Shown piece by piece: positions 56,302-64,000 of a DNA stretch of 64,000 nt. The stretch is taken from positions 186,001 to 250,000 of the forward strand of contig CAVTHT010000016.1 of NCBI GenBank assembly GCA_963734575.1. Reading direction: 5' to 3'. The notes beneath the pieces are model-generated. The model ran no database searches and was not told the DNA's origin. It saw nothing but the letters and a program-made list of their open reading frames with translations. The stretch comes from CAIWHR01 sp963734575 (lineage in GTDB: Bacteria; Pseudomonadota; Gammaproteobacteria; Burkholderiales; Casimicrobiaceae). Position 1 is the stretch's first letter; the number at the start of each line of letters is the position of its first letter. The position numbers and the translations under genes were made by a program.

Positions 56302-56629
56302 TCCCTGACAAGGGGAAGGTCGCACTGTCGAAGAATTTGACGTTCCCAGCGCTCCTGCCTGCGTGGAGCGCTCAACGCCCTGAAAATGCAGGGCGACCGT
56401 AGGTGTCCCGGTTATTGCTTAGTCATCGGCAGTGTTCCATGCCGTACTGACGGCGCAATCTCGATTGCACCGCGGGCCATGGAATCGCGCGGCCAGACGG
56501 GCTGTTAGCGCGTTGTCCGCGTGCCGGCGCACGTACGTTCCACATGCGACGCTCCGGCGGTACGGCAACTCACGATGGTCGCCGCCGCGGCTTACTGCTT
56601 TATCGCCCTAACGTCCTGGAGGGCTGACC
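56302..56629 (+). promoter_or_regulatory. Leader region of the PEP-CTERM gene with two hairpins
   Basis: This 328-base gap has no gene. It carries a 7-bp stem CGCCCTG/CAGGGCG with an AAAATG loop at ~56378-56397, and an imperfect CGCTC/GAGCG repeat just before it. A TGTCCCGGTTATTGCT stretch right after resembles a sigma-54 -24/-12 element in spacing but lacks the GG at -24. A structured leader or alternative sigma control is possible; I cannot name a riboswitch class. Confidence 0.35.
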
Positions 56630-57784
56630 ATGGTCGACGGAACGCAATCCCCCGTACTCCTGCAAACCAAGCGCGCCGGGCATGCCCGATGGTTTCCGGT
56701 GGTTCTCGCCGTGGTGCTCGTCGGCCTGGCAAACCCGGCAGCGGCAACGCTCTTCGGCACGGCCAACCTCGTAACCAACGATCCGACAGCCAACCCGGGC
56801 CAGATCACCGATGCGAGTCTCGTCAACGCGTGGGGCATCTCGCACAGCCCCACATCGCCGTTCTGGGTCTCCGACAACGGTACCGGAGTCTCGACGCTCT
56901 ATCGCGTCGACCCGGCGACGAACGCGACGACCAAGGTCGGGCTGGAGGTCAAGATACCGGGCGCCGGCAACGTGACAGGGCAGGCGTTCAGCAACGTTGC
57001 GGGAAGCTTCAACGGCGACGCATTCCTCTTCGTCAGCGAAGACGGCACCATCTCCGGTTGGCGCGGTGCATTAGGTACGAACGCGGAAGTGCTCCAAATC
57101 GGCTCGGCCGACAACGCTTACAAAGGCACGGCGCAAGCGGTCGTCGGCGGCTTCGCCTACCTGTATTCCGCCGACTTCAAGGGTGGGACGATCGATGTCT
57201 TAAAAGGCGCCGCCGCCGCGCCCGACCTGACCGGAAACTTCGTCGATCCCAATCTGCCATCAGGGTTCGCCCCGTTCGGCATCGCCAACCTCGCCGGCGA
57301 GCTCTACGTCACTTACGCAAAGCAGGGGCCGACGGGCGATGACGAGGCCGGACCGGGCAATGGTTTCGTCAACGTATTCGATCTGGAGGGCAACTGGCTG
57401 CGCCGCGTCGCCACGGGTGGCTCGCTGAATTCGCCATGGGGCCTCGCGATCGCGCCTACTTCCTTCGGATCGTTCGCGGGCGACCTCCTGGTCGGCAACT
57501 TTGGTGATGGCACGATCAGCGCCTTCGATCCGCTCGCCGGCACCTTTTTCGGTCAGCTGCTCGACATCGCCAACACGCCGCTGAAGATCGACGGACTGTG
57601 GGGCCTGATCACGGGCAACGACGGCGGTGCCGGCAGTTCGCAGAGGATCTTCTTCTCCGCGGGCCCGTCCGATGAGTCGCAGGGCCTATTCGGCGTGATC
57701 GCCGCAGTGCCCGAGCCCACGACCCTTGCGCTGCTCGGCATCGGCCTCGCCGGCTTCCTGCGGTCGCGGCGATTGCTCCACTGA
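56630..57784 (+). CDS. TIGR03118-type secreted protein with PEP-CTERM anchor
   Basis: The 384-aa protein has a signal peptide (to ~residue 39, ANPAAAT), then a beta-propeller-like domain of the TIGR03118 family: SLVNAWGISHSPTSPFWVSDN, NAYKGTAQAV, FAPFGIANLAGELYVTYA and GSLNSPWGLAIAP. The C-terminus is a PEP-CTERM sorting signal: VPEPTTLALLGIGLAGF followed by basic RSRR, the substrate signature of exosortase EpsH/XrtA. No exosortase gene is in the window. A Rho-independent terminator follows. Its function is unknown. Confidence 0.9.
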   Translation: MVDGTQSPVLLQTKRAGHARWFPVVLAVVLVGLANPAAATLFGTANLVTNDPTANPGQITDASLVNAWGISHSPTSPFWVSDNGTGVSTLYRVDPATNATTKVGLEVKIPGAGNVTGQAFSNVAGSFNGDAFLFVSEDGTISGWRGALGTNAEVLQIGSADNAYKGTAQAVVGGFAYLYSADFKGGTIDVLKGAAAAPDLTGNFVDPNLPSGFAPFGIANLAGELYVTYAKQGPTGDDEAGPGNGFVNVFDLEGNWLRRVATGGSLNSPWGLAIAPTSFGSFAGDLLVGNFGDGTISAFDPLAGTFFGQLLDIANTPLKIDGLWGLITGNDGGAGSSQRIFFSAGPSDESQGLFGVIAAVPEPTTLALLGIGLAGFLRSRRLLH

Positions 57785-57804
57785 GACGCAGCCACACCCT
57801 TGCC

Positions 57805-57835
57805 AACCCCGCCGCCATGGCGGGGTTTTCGTTTT
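57805..57835 (+). terminator. Rho-independent terminator after the PEP-CTERM gene
   Basis: A perfect 9-bp stem (AACCCCGCC / GGCGGGGTT) with a 5-base loop lies 20 bases after the stop and runs into TTTTCGTTTT. The rest of the gap to 58119 contains no gene I would support. Confidence 0.88.
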
Positions 57836-58119
57836 CGCACCGCACTGCGTGTTCCACGCCATGGTCGTGGGCGTGGCGCAGTCTCGCTCGTTGCGGTCTG
57901 GGAGCGGCAACGACACCGACCACGCACGAATGCGTCACGCTCTCGTCGTGCCGGGCGCCACACTCGTCATGCAGGATCTCTGCGATAGCGCAAAGCAGCG
58001 CGCGCAAAGCAGGAGCAGGATTGCCGCTGCGTAACGCCGGCTGCATGCATCCCGATGCGGCGAACATTGGCGTCGCACTTCGACTGCCGCTGCCGTCGCA
58101 CCTTCAGCACCAGAGACTC

Positions 58120-59247
58120 ATGCGAACGCTCGCTCGTTGCCGCAACGCACTGCCCGTGTTCTGGCGCCATCTCCGCATTTTCTGCGGCGCTTTGCCGCTG
58201 GCGGCATGCCTTGGCAGCGGAGACGAAACGCGGAGTCAACCGGCTACGTTGATCGACCTTGGCTTCCTCGCGGGCTATGCAGCGAGCCAGGCGAGCGCGA
58301 TGTCCTCCGATGGCACCGTCGTCGTAGGAACGGCGACCACCGCAGCGGGTAATCGGCAGGCATTCCGCTGGACCGCACAACGGGGAATGGTCGGTCTCGG
58401 ATTCCTGCCCGATGGCGGTTCGAGCATCGCGACGGCAGTCTCCGCCGATGGCGGCGTCGTGATCGGCAATGGCGACGCGACGAGCAGCGGCGCGCCGACA
58501 CCGGCCGCAGCGTTTCGCTGGACTGCTGAACACGGCATGCAGCGCATCGACGCGCTGCCCGGCTCCTATCTCTGCTCGGCAGGCGGCGTATCCGGGGACG
58601 GGTCGGTGGTCGTCGGCACGTGCCTCCAGTTCAACAATACGGCGTTTCGCTGGACAGCCGATGCCGGCTCGACATCGCTCGGGCGTTTCGGTGGCGGCAG
58701 CGACCAGCAGAGCACGGCCGTCGCGATTGCAAGGGATGCGTCCATCATCGCCGGCGCCGGCCATCCGGTGCTGACCGGTGCGGTGATGTGGAGCGCCAGC
58801 GGCACTGCGACGATCCTCGGCAAATTGCCCGGTGACGCGACCGGGACTGCGACGGCGGTCGCGGCCGACGGATCGGTCATCGTCGGCGTCTCGACCGATG
58901 CCGCAGGCACGGCACATGCATTTCGCTGGACGTCGCAAACCGGAATGGTCGCGCTCGGCAACGCGGGCGACGGCCTTCCCTCAAGCATCGGCGCCGCGGT
59001 CTCGAGCAGCGGGCGCGTCGTGGTCGGGTGGGCGCCTGCTGCGAGCGGCGACGTCGCTCTGATCTGGGATGCGGACCACGGGATGCGCACGCTCGACGCC
59101 GCCCTCGCGGCCGATTACGACACGCGTTTCAGCGGCTGGGTGCTGAGCCGTGCCACGGCAATCTCGGAGGATGCCCGCACGATCGCAGGCTACGGAATCG
59201 ATCCGCAGGGGCAGACACGCGCCTGGATCGTGCGACTGGCGGAGTAG
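58120..59247 (+). CDS. HAF-repeat lipoprotein
   Basis: The 375-aa protein has a signal sequence ending in lipobox LAAC (cysteine near residue 30) and at least five ~55-residue repeats of the HAF type: FRWT-x-G-M-x-LG, then AVSADG-x-VVVG. Examples are FRWTAQRGMVGLGFLPDGG, FRWTAEHGMQRIDALPG and FRWTSQTGMVALGNAGDG. The repeats should fold as a beta-propeller or solenoid on the outer leaflet. Its role is unknown. Start at 58120 is the first ATG that yields the lipoprotein signal. It is convergent with the CBS gene. Confidence 0.8.
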   Translation: MRTLARCRNALPVFWRHLRIFCGALPLAACLGSGDETRSQPATLIDLGFLAGYAASQASAMSSDGTVVVGTATTAAGNRQAFRWTAQRGMVGLGFLPDGGSSIATAVSADGGVVIGNGDATSSGAPTPAAAFRWTAEHGMQRIDALPGSYLCSAGGVSGDGSVVVGTCLQFNNTAFRWTADAGSTSLGRFGGGSDQQSTAVAIARDASIIAGAGHPVLTGAVMWSASGTATILGKLPGDATGTATAVAADGSVIVGVSTDAAGTAHAFRWTSQTGMVALGNAGDGLPSSIGAAVSSSGRVVVGWAPAASGDVALIWDADHGMRTLDAALAADYDTRFSGWVLSRATAISEDARTIAGYGIDPQGQTRAWIVRLAE

Positions 59248-59271
59248 CGGTCCGCCGGCGCGGACGCCGGA

Positions 59272-59697
59272 TCAGTATTCCTCGCCGCCGCGCTGGGCCA
59301 GCTCGGCGCGCAGCTCGTAGAAGTCATCGTCCAGCGCGTCGCGCGCGGACACGATTCCGAGCGGCCGGCCGTTCTCGACGACGGGCAGATGCCGGAATCC
59401 ACCCTCGTGCATCATCCGCAGCGCGTGCACGAACGGCTTGTCGGGATGAATGGTCTGCGGCTGCGGGGTCATCACGGTCCCCAGCCGCGTGTCCTTGGGG
59501 TCGCGCCCCGCTGCGACGACGCGAAAGACGACGTCGCGCTCGGTCACGATGCCGACGAGGTGACCCTCCTCGAGCACGAGGAGCGCACCCTTGCCCTGGG
59601 TCTTCATCCGAACCGACGCCTCGAGCACCGTTGCGGTGCGTGCGGCCGTGATAGGCGCCTGGCCGGCAACCACCGAGCGTACCGATCGGATCGACAT
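59272..59697 (-). CDS. Tandem CBS-domain protein
   Basis: This is a 141-aa stand-alone CBS pair. CBS1 has ATVLEASVRMKTQGKGALLVLEEGHLVGIVTERDVV split over two strands and helices, CBS2 has HALRMMHEGGFRHLPVVENG then GIVSARDALD. Such pairs bind adenosine nucleotides and can regulate partner enzymes. The partner is unknown. Start 59697 avoids an Arg-rich in-frame extension. The 3' end lies 24 bases from the end of the convergent HAF gene. Confidence 0.9.
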   Translation of the reverse strand: MSIRSVRSVVAGQAPITAARTATVLEASVRMKTQGKGALLVLEEGHLVGIVTERDVVFRVVAAGRDPKDTRLGTVMTPQPQTIHPDKPFVHALRMMHEGGFRHLPVVENGRPLGIVSARDALDDDFYELRAELAQRGGEEY

Positions 59698-59892
59698 GCG
59701 CCTTCCCCTGACGATGGACGCATCATTGAGCGCTCGCCGGTACGTCGAAGTCAAGATTCGCCGGTGGGCCCGATGCGCACCCGGCCACCCATCGGCTTTT
59801 CTGCCAGACTAGTGCGCGCCCCCTCGCAGGCGGCAAGCGCGTCGGGCGCGGCGCCGTGGCCGGCGCCAACGTAACCCGGAGGGAGAACGCCG

Positions 59893-60348
59893 ATGAAGAA
59901 TTGCAACGCATTGCGACGCACTTCAATGGTCGCGCTGGCCAGCGTGCTTCTGGTGTTGTCGTGGAGCGTGACCGCCCAGGACAAGCCCTATACCGAAGGC
60001 TCGGTGTGGTCGGTCACCATGATTCGTGTGAAGCCGGGAATGTTCGACGTGTATATGCGCGACATTCTCCCTGTCCGAAAGGCGATCGGTGAGGAGGCGA
60101 AGAAGCAGGGGCTGGTGCTGTCCTCGCACATCCTGGCAGGTAATTCGTCAGGCAGGGACGACTTCGACCTGATGTTCCTGGACGAGTACAAGAACTGGGC
60201 AGCGTTCGATGGCCTGAGCACGAAGTACGAAGCGATCGAGCGGAAGATCGTCGGCCCCGAAGACAAACAGATCCAGATGATGACGAAGCGTGTCGACATG
60301 CGGGAGATCGTCGGCGAGAAGACGATGCAGGAAGTCGTGACGAAGTAG
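59893..60348 (+). CDS. Secreted small protein, possible dimeric alpha-beta barrel fold
   Basis: The 151-aa protein has a signal peptide (to about residue 29, SWSVTAQ). The mature part reads EGSVWSVTMIRVKPGMFDVYMRDI, then DDFDLMFLDEYKNWAAFD, with an alternating beta/alpha pattern like dimeric alpha-beta barrel (ABM-type) proteins. I do not assign a function. The ATG has a strong GGAGGGAGA ribosome-binding site. A hairpin follows its stop. Confidence 0.75.
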   Translation: MKNCNALRRTSMVALASVLLVLSWSVTAQDKPYTEGSVWSVTMIRVKPGMFDVYMRDILPVRKAIGEEAKKQGLVLSSHILAGNSSGRDDFDLMFLDEYKNWAAFDGLSTKYEAIERKIVGPEDKQIQMMTKRVDMREIVGEKTMQEVVTK

Positions 60349-60355
60349 CGGCTCG

Positions 60356-60385
60356 GCGGCGGCCCGCGCGCGAGCGGGCCGCCGC
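60356..60385 (+). terminator. GC-rich hairpin between the secreted gene and glgX
   Basis: A 12-bp perfect stem (GCGGCGGCCCGC region against GCGGGCCGCCGC) with a GCGCGA loop starts eight bases after the stop. There is no T run, so it is probably a Rho-assisted or weak terminator. The sequence from 60386 to 60520 has no other feature I can name. Confidence 0.45.
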
Positions 60386-60520
60386 GATGTCGTCGATCGA
60401 TAGACGAGGGCGTCGTCCGTGCGGAGCCGCATCAGGCTACACCGCCTCGCGGATCGTCGTCGCTCATTCCCCGCGCGATAGCATCGCACGCAGCATCGGG
60501 CTCATCTTCGGAGGCTGGCA

Positions 60521-62659
60521 ATGAACGGATCGGAGTTTCGCGTGTGGCCGGGCGAGCCTTATCCCCTCGGCGCAACGTGGGACGGTTCGGGCACCAATTT
60601 TTCGCTCTTCTCTGCCCACGGCGAGAAGGTGGAGCTTTGCCTCTTCGATGCGGACGGCAAGACGGAGCTGGCGCGCATCGCGCTGCCCGAATATACGAAC
60701 GAGGTCTGGCATGGCTACCTGCCCGATGTGCGACCGGGCCAGTTGTACGGATACCGCGTGTACGGCCCCTACCAGCCGGAAGCGGGCCACCGTTTCAACC
60801 ATCACAAGCTGCTGATCGATCCGTATGCGAAGGCATTGTTCGGTGCGATCGAATGGAACGATGCGCTGTTCGGGTATCGCATCGACGATCCGCTGGCCGA
60901 CCTGTCGTTCGACGAGAGGGACAGCGCGCCCTTCATCTACAAGTCCCAGGTCGTGGACCCGGCGTTCACGTGGGGGAGGCGAGCGGAGCCGCTGCACTGG
61001 CACCGGACCATCGTGTACGAAACGTCGGTGCGCGGATTCACCATGCGTCGTCCCGACGTGCCGGAACCCGCACGGGGCACCTTCGCCGGCATGAGCGCCC
61101 CGGGCGTCATCGAATATTTGCAGAAGCTGGGCGTAACGGCAGTCGAGCTGCTGCCGGTTCACGCGTTCGTGCACGATCGCCATCTCGTCGAGCGCGGACT
61201 GCGCAATTACTGGGGATACAACACTCTCGGGTTCTTCGCGCCGCATCCGGACTATCTCGGCAAGGGCGGACTCGGCGACTTCAAGTCGTTCGTCCAGCAG
61301 ATGCACGACGCGTGCATCGAAGTGATCCTGGACGTCGTTTACAACCACACCGCGGAGGGCAACCAGATGGGCCCGACGCTCTCCGCCCGCGGCATCGACA
61401 ACAAGTCCTACTATGCATTGGTGCAGGGAAACGAGCGCTACTACGACGACGTGACCGGCACGGGGAACACGCTCGAGCTGAGGCATCGGGACGTCCTGCG
61501 CATGGTGATGGATTCACTGCGCTACTGGGTCCAGGACATGGGCGTGGACGGATTCCGGTTCGATCTCGCCACCACGCTCGCCCGCGTCAACGGCGAGTAC
61601 ACGGAGCATGCCGGGTTCCTCGACGCGATCGCCCAGGATCCGTTGCTCTCGACCGTCAAGACCATCGCGGAACCGTGGGACGTCGGGAAGGATGGCTACC
61701 AGGTGGGTCGCTTCCCCCCGGGCTGGGCGGAATGGAACGATCAGTACCGCGACACCGTGCGCAAGTTCTGGAAGGGCGACGAGGGACAACTTCCCGCTCT
61801 GGCCTCGCGTCTCGCGGGTTCGGCGGACATCTACAACACGCGCGGGCGCAAGGCGTGGGCCGGCGTGAATTTCATCACCGCGCACGATGGCTTCACGCTG
61901 CGCGACCTGGTCTCGTACAACGGCAAGCACAACGAGGCCAACAAGGAAGACAACCGGGACGGTTCCGACAACAACAACAGCTGGAACTGCGGCGCGGAGG
62001 GTCCCACCGACGATGCGGCCGTGCAGCGTCTGCGCCGCCAGCAGATGCGCAACTTCCTTGCGACGCTGTTGCTCTCGGAGGGGACACCCATGTTGCTGGG
62101 CGGCGACGAATTCGGCAGGACGCAAGGTGGCAACAACAACGCGTACTGCCAGGACAACGAGATCAGCTGGCTGGACTGGGAGCTCGATGACGAAGGCAAG
62201 GCGCTGGTCGAGTTCACGCGACGCGTGATCGCATTGCGTACGGACCACATCGTGTTTCATCGCAACCGGTTCTTCCGCGGCCAGGTCATTCCCGGCACCG
62301 AGGTGAAGGACATCGTCTGGCTGCGGCCGGACGGCCTGGAGATGACCGAGGAGAACTGGGCCGAGACGCACGCCAAGGCGCTGGGTGTGCGGATCTCCGG
62401 CGAGGCCGGCCTGATGCACCTTACGGCTCGCGGCAACCGCGAGACCGACGACACGTTCGTGCTGTTCATGAACGCGGCGGAAAACGACCTGTCGTTCCAG
62501 TTGCCGAAGGACGCCCCCGGAGGAGAGTGGCAGGTGCTGATCGATACGAGTGACGAAAGCGACGAGCCCACCGGCCCGGTACGCGCTTCGGGTTCCGAAA
62601 CCGTGGTGAAGGCGCATTCGTTGCAGCTTCTGACGTCGGTGAAGGCCCCAACGAGCTGA
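60521..62659 (+). CDS. glgX: Glycogen debranching enzyme GlgX
   Basis: GlgX is a GH13 isoamylase-type enzyme that removes short alpha-1,6 branches from phosphorylase-limited glycogen. The 712-aa protein has an N-terminal CBM48 module (GATWDGSGTNFSLFSAHGEKVELCLF split at positions ~17-40) and the (beta/alpha)8 barrel with conserved regions DVVYNHTAEG, GFRFDLATTL (nucleophile Asp), TIAEPWDVG (acid Glu) and NFITAHDGFTL (third Asp). The C-terminal beta domain ends near LLTSVKAP. No other glycogen genes (glgB, glgC, glgA, glgP) are nearby. Confidence 0.96.
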   Translation: MNGSEFRVWPGEPYPLGATWDGSGTNFSLFSAHGEKVELCLFDADGKTELARIALPEYTNEVWHGYLPDVRPGQLYGYRVYGPYQPEAGHRFNHHKLLIDPYAKALFGAIEWNDALFGYRIDDPLADLSFDERDSAPFIYKSQVVDPAFTWGRRAEPLHWHRTIVYETSVRGFTMRRPDVPEPARGTFAGMSAPGVIEYLQKLGVTAVELLPVHAFVHDRHLVERGLRNYWGYNTLGFFAPHPDYLGKGGLGDFKSFVQQMHDACIEVILDVVYNHTAEGNQMGPTLSARGIDNKSYYALVQGNERYYDDVTGTGNTLELRHRDVLRMVMDSLRYWVQDMGVDGFRFDLATTLARVNGEYTEHAGFLDAIAQDPLLSTVKTIAEPWDVGKDGYQVGRFPPGWAEWNDQYRDTVRKFWKGDEGQLPALASRLAGSADIYNTRGRKAWAGVNFITAHDGFTLRDLVSYNGKHNEANKEDNRDGSDNNNSWNCGAEGPTDDAAVQRLRRQQMRNFLATLLLSEGTPMLLGGDEFGRTQGGNNNAYCQDNEISWLDWELDDEGKALVEFTRRVIALRTDHIVFHRNRFFRGQVIPGTEVKDIVWLRPDGLEMTEENWAETHAKALGVRISGEAGLMHLTARGNRETDDTFVLFMNAAENDLSFQLPKDAPGGEWQVLIDTSDESDEPTGPVRASGSETVVKAHSLQLLTSVKAPTS

Positions 62660-62883
62660 GTCGCAGGACACCGGCGCGCGAAGCTTGTCTCGCCTGCGCG
62701 ATCGTGACAACGAGGGTTGCAGAGATCGGCCACAGACCGGAGCGCGTGCGGCCGCGACGGCAGGTTGCGATCGGATCGCCGCCGCCGATCCGGCGTAGAC
62801 TCCGCCGAGGCCTCCCGGCGCGGCACTCCGTCGGGCGTGCCATCCGCTCAGCCGGGTGCCGCAAGCGATAGGGGTGACCCAAC

Positions 62884-63201
62884 ATGGCGAGATACCTGTT
62901 CGAAGCCAGATATACGACGGAAGGCACGAAGGGTCTGCTGCACGAGGGCGGTACGGGCCGGCGTGCCGCGATCGAGAAGATGTTCCGCGGCCTCGGTGGC
63001 GAACTGCTCGATCTCTACTATGCGTTCGGGGACGTCGATGTCTACGTCATCGCGGAGCTTCCCGACAACGTCTCCGCCGCCGCTGCAGCGCTGGCTGTCA
63101 ATCATGGCGGCGGGGCAACCACCAAGACGGTCGTGCTGATGACGATCGACGAGGTGGACAAGGCGTGCCACAAGACGGTGTCGTACCGCCCACCCGCCTG
63201 A
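62884..63201 (+). CDS. GYD-domain protein
   Basis: The 105-aa protein shows the GYD fold: MARYLFEARYTTEGTKGLLHEGG, then LYYAFGDVDVYVIAELPDN, with an alternating beta-alpha pattern and the GDVDVYVI core. Such small stress-associated dimeric alpha-beta barrel proteins have no assigned reaction. The start at 62884 follows a GGGGTGACC stretch. It is 225 bases from glgX, and a strong hairpin follows it. Confidence 0.88.
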   Translation: MARYLFEARYTTEGTKGLLHEGGTGRRAAIEKMFRGLGGELLDLYYAFGDVDVYVIAELPDNVSAAAAALAVNHGGGATTKTVVLMTIDEVDKACHKTVSYRPPA

Positions 63202-63236
63202 CGCTTGACGGGCGCGGGACTCGCGCCGGCAAATCA

Positions 63237-63273
63237 CCTCGCGCGCAGTGCCGCAACGGCACCGCGCGCGAGG
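63237..63273 (+). terminator. Long GC-rich hairpin after the GYD gene
   Basis: A 10-bp stem (CCTCGCGCGC / GCGCGCGAGG), a single A-C mismatch, a further 5-bp stem (GTGCC / GGCAC) and a 5-base loop form a very stable hairpin 36 bases after the stop. There is no T tract, so it is terminator-like or a cruciform rather than a classical intrinsic terminator. Confidence 0.5.
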
Positions 63274-63447
63274 TTCGTGTCGGCGAGCTCCGGCGAGCGG
63301 ATTCGCGCTCGCCCAGTCGTAGAGAGGCTTTGCAGGCCAGGTGCCCATCCGTCGCGAGCCCTTCACGCGTTAGCTTTTGAGCGGCTCGTACGGCCAGGCG
63401 TAGGATTTTCTCCGCAGCACCAGAACAACCAACCGAAGGGGGATGCC

Positions 63448-64000
63448 ATGAAACGCTCGCTTGCAATGCTCGGCCTCATCGTGAGTGCGTTGATGAGCGC
63501 TGGCTCGACCACCGCCATTGCCGGTAATTTCGAGTGCGAAGTGACGGACGTCGTCGGGGACCTCAACGGTGCGCCAGGCCGTGGCTTCGACGGAGCGGCG
63601 TATCAGGACATCGTGGCGACCGGTGTCGCGCGCACTGGCGCGACATTCGTTTTCACGATGGAAGTTGCGGAGCCCATTCCGGCAGCGCCGGAACTCAAGA
63701 CGCCGCATGGGCTCCTGCTGTGGATGTGGGGCATGAACACCGAGCCTGGCGTGCCGCAGGGCTCGCCGCTCGGTCGTGGCGTGGCGGGGTTGCTCGACTT
63801 CTGGCTGCACCTCTCCTGGGACGGGGCGTCGTTCGGCGCGGTCGTGATCGATCGCAGGACGTCGACGACGACGCCGGTCGATTTCGCCGTCGACGGGACG
63901 TTCGTGACCTTGACGGTGCCGGCGGCGACCCTGGGTGATCCGCAGTCGTTCACGTGGGGGTCGTCCACGTGGATCTGGCCGACCCATCTCGGAACGACGG
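63448..64000 (+). CDS. Secreted protein, 3' end outside the window
   Basis: From ATG 63448 the frame stays open to the last base of the window (184 residues visible). A signal peptide (residues 1-26, ending TTAIAG) is followed by NFECEVTDVVGD, ATFVFTMEVAEP, LLWMWGMNTEP, GAVVIDRRTST and FVTLTVPAATLG, a beta-rich pattern without known family. A GAAGGGGG stretch lies just before the ATG. It looks like a structural or binding secreted protein; no function is assigned. Confidence 0.7.
   Translation, partial: MKRSLAMLGLIVSALMSAGSTTAIAGNFECEVTDVVGDLNGAPGRGFDGAAYQDIVATGVARTGATFVFTMEVAEPIPAAPELKTPHGLLLWMWGMNTEPGVPQGSPLGRGVAGLLDFWLHLSWDGASFGAVVIDRRTSTTTPVDFAVDGTFVTLTVPAATLGDPQSFTWGSSTWIWPTHLGTT

Noticed and set aside
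56380..56440. Known riboswitch (cyclic-di-GMP type) in the PEP-CTERM leader
   Set aside because: The hairpin and flanks do not show the conserved GEMM core that I would need to call it.
1..64000. tRNA, rRNA, CRISPR arrays, insertion sequences, phage genes
   Set aside because: No cloverleaf, rRNA block, regular repeat-spacer array, terminal inverted repeats, transposase or phage-like protein was recognised.

Overview
The window is high-GC (mid-60s % by eye), gene-dense bacterial chromosome, most likely from a betaproteobacterium, probably Burkholderiales or a relative. The evidence is a Bug-type tricarboxylate receptor, a TctAB pair, PhaM, PilSR, a GltIJKL importer, a PEP-CTERM protein and YciB-BolA. 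I saw no rRNA, tRNA, CRISPR array, insertion sequence, phage or integrase. The content is mainly housekeeping and transport, with several unrecognised secreted proteins.

Layout: 1-2.4 kb holds the tail of an arginyl/leucyl-tRNA-protein transferase, yedK, an EcsC-like gene and a CopD-like membrane protein. 2.4-4.6 kb carries molybdenum cofactor genes (mobB, moaD, moaE) with an outer-membrane barrel between them. 4.6-7.9 kb is a sugar-acid cluster (dgoK, dgoA, PfkB kinase, SDR) for a 2-keto-3-deoxy-sugar-acid route. 7.9-11.6 kb has a small helical protein, a cupin, crcB, a quinone reductase and nnrDE. 11.9-15.2 kb is the glutamate/aspartate ABC importer gltIJKL, with a strong terminator after the binding protein. 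15.3-17.6 kb is a divergent pair, a double-zinc-ribbon membrane protein and a TAXI receptor, that share an unusual C-terminal C-x6-LGLC tail. purL, a lipoprotein, paaY, a badly broken ggt and tctBA follow to 26.3 kb. 26.5-30 kb is a minus-strand run of parvulin, bolA-yciB, a ligase-associated exonuclease and ampD. 30-41.9 kb holds a PH-domain protein, a secreted protein, a small molybdopterin oxidoreductase, a Bug receptor, pilR-pilS-PP0621-FAD oxidoreductase, phaM, a GST, a YbhB homologue and an M61 peptidase. 42-54.9 kb is the signalling-rich part: a very large tandem class III cyclase/AAA/TPR protein resembling mammalian soluble adenylyl cyclase, a secreted protein, a SulP transporter with its own cyclic-nucleotide-binding domain, a Kef-type antiporter, an HD hydrolase and a hybrid histidine kinase. 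55-64 kb holds a TPR membrane protein, a PEP-CTERM protein, a HAF-repeat lipoprotein, a CBS protein, glgX, a GYD protein and a secreted ORF running off the end.

Caution: by reading protein homology across frames I infer 27 single-base frame changes in 12 genes, mostly insertions, many in G or C runs. One lies in purL, needed for purine synthesis. Each gene regains a family-typical length when its indels are undone. The simplest reading is uncorrected base-calling indels, clustered at 22.7-25.9 and 50.8-54.3 kb, rather than mass gene decay. I give these genes full spans and state where each break lies.

The most interesting leads are the tandem-cyclase protein and its neighbour, a SulP transporter with a cNMP-binding domain, and the shared C-x6-LGLC tail of the divergent pair at 15.3-17.6 kb.
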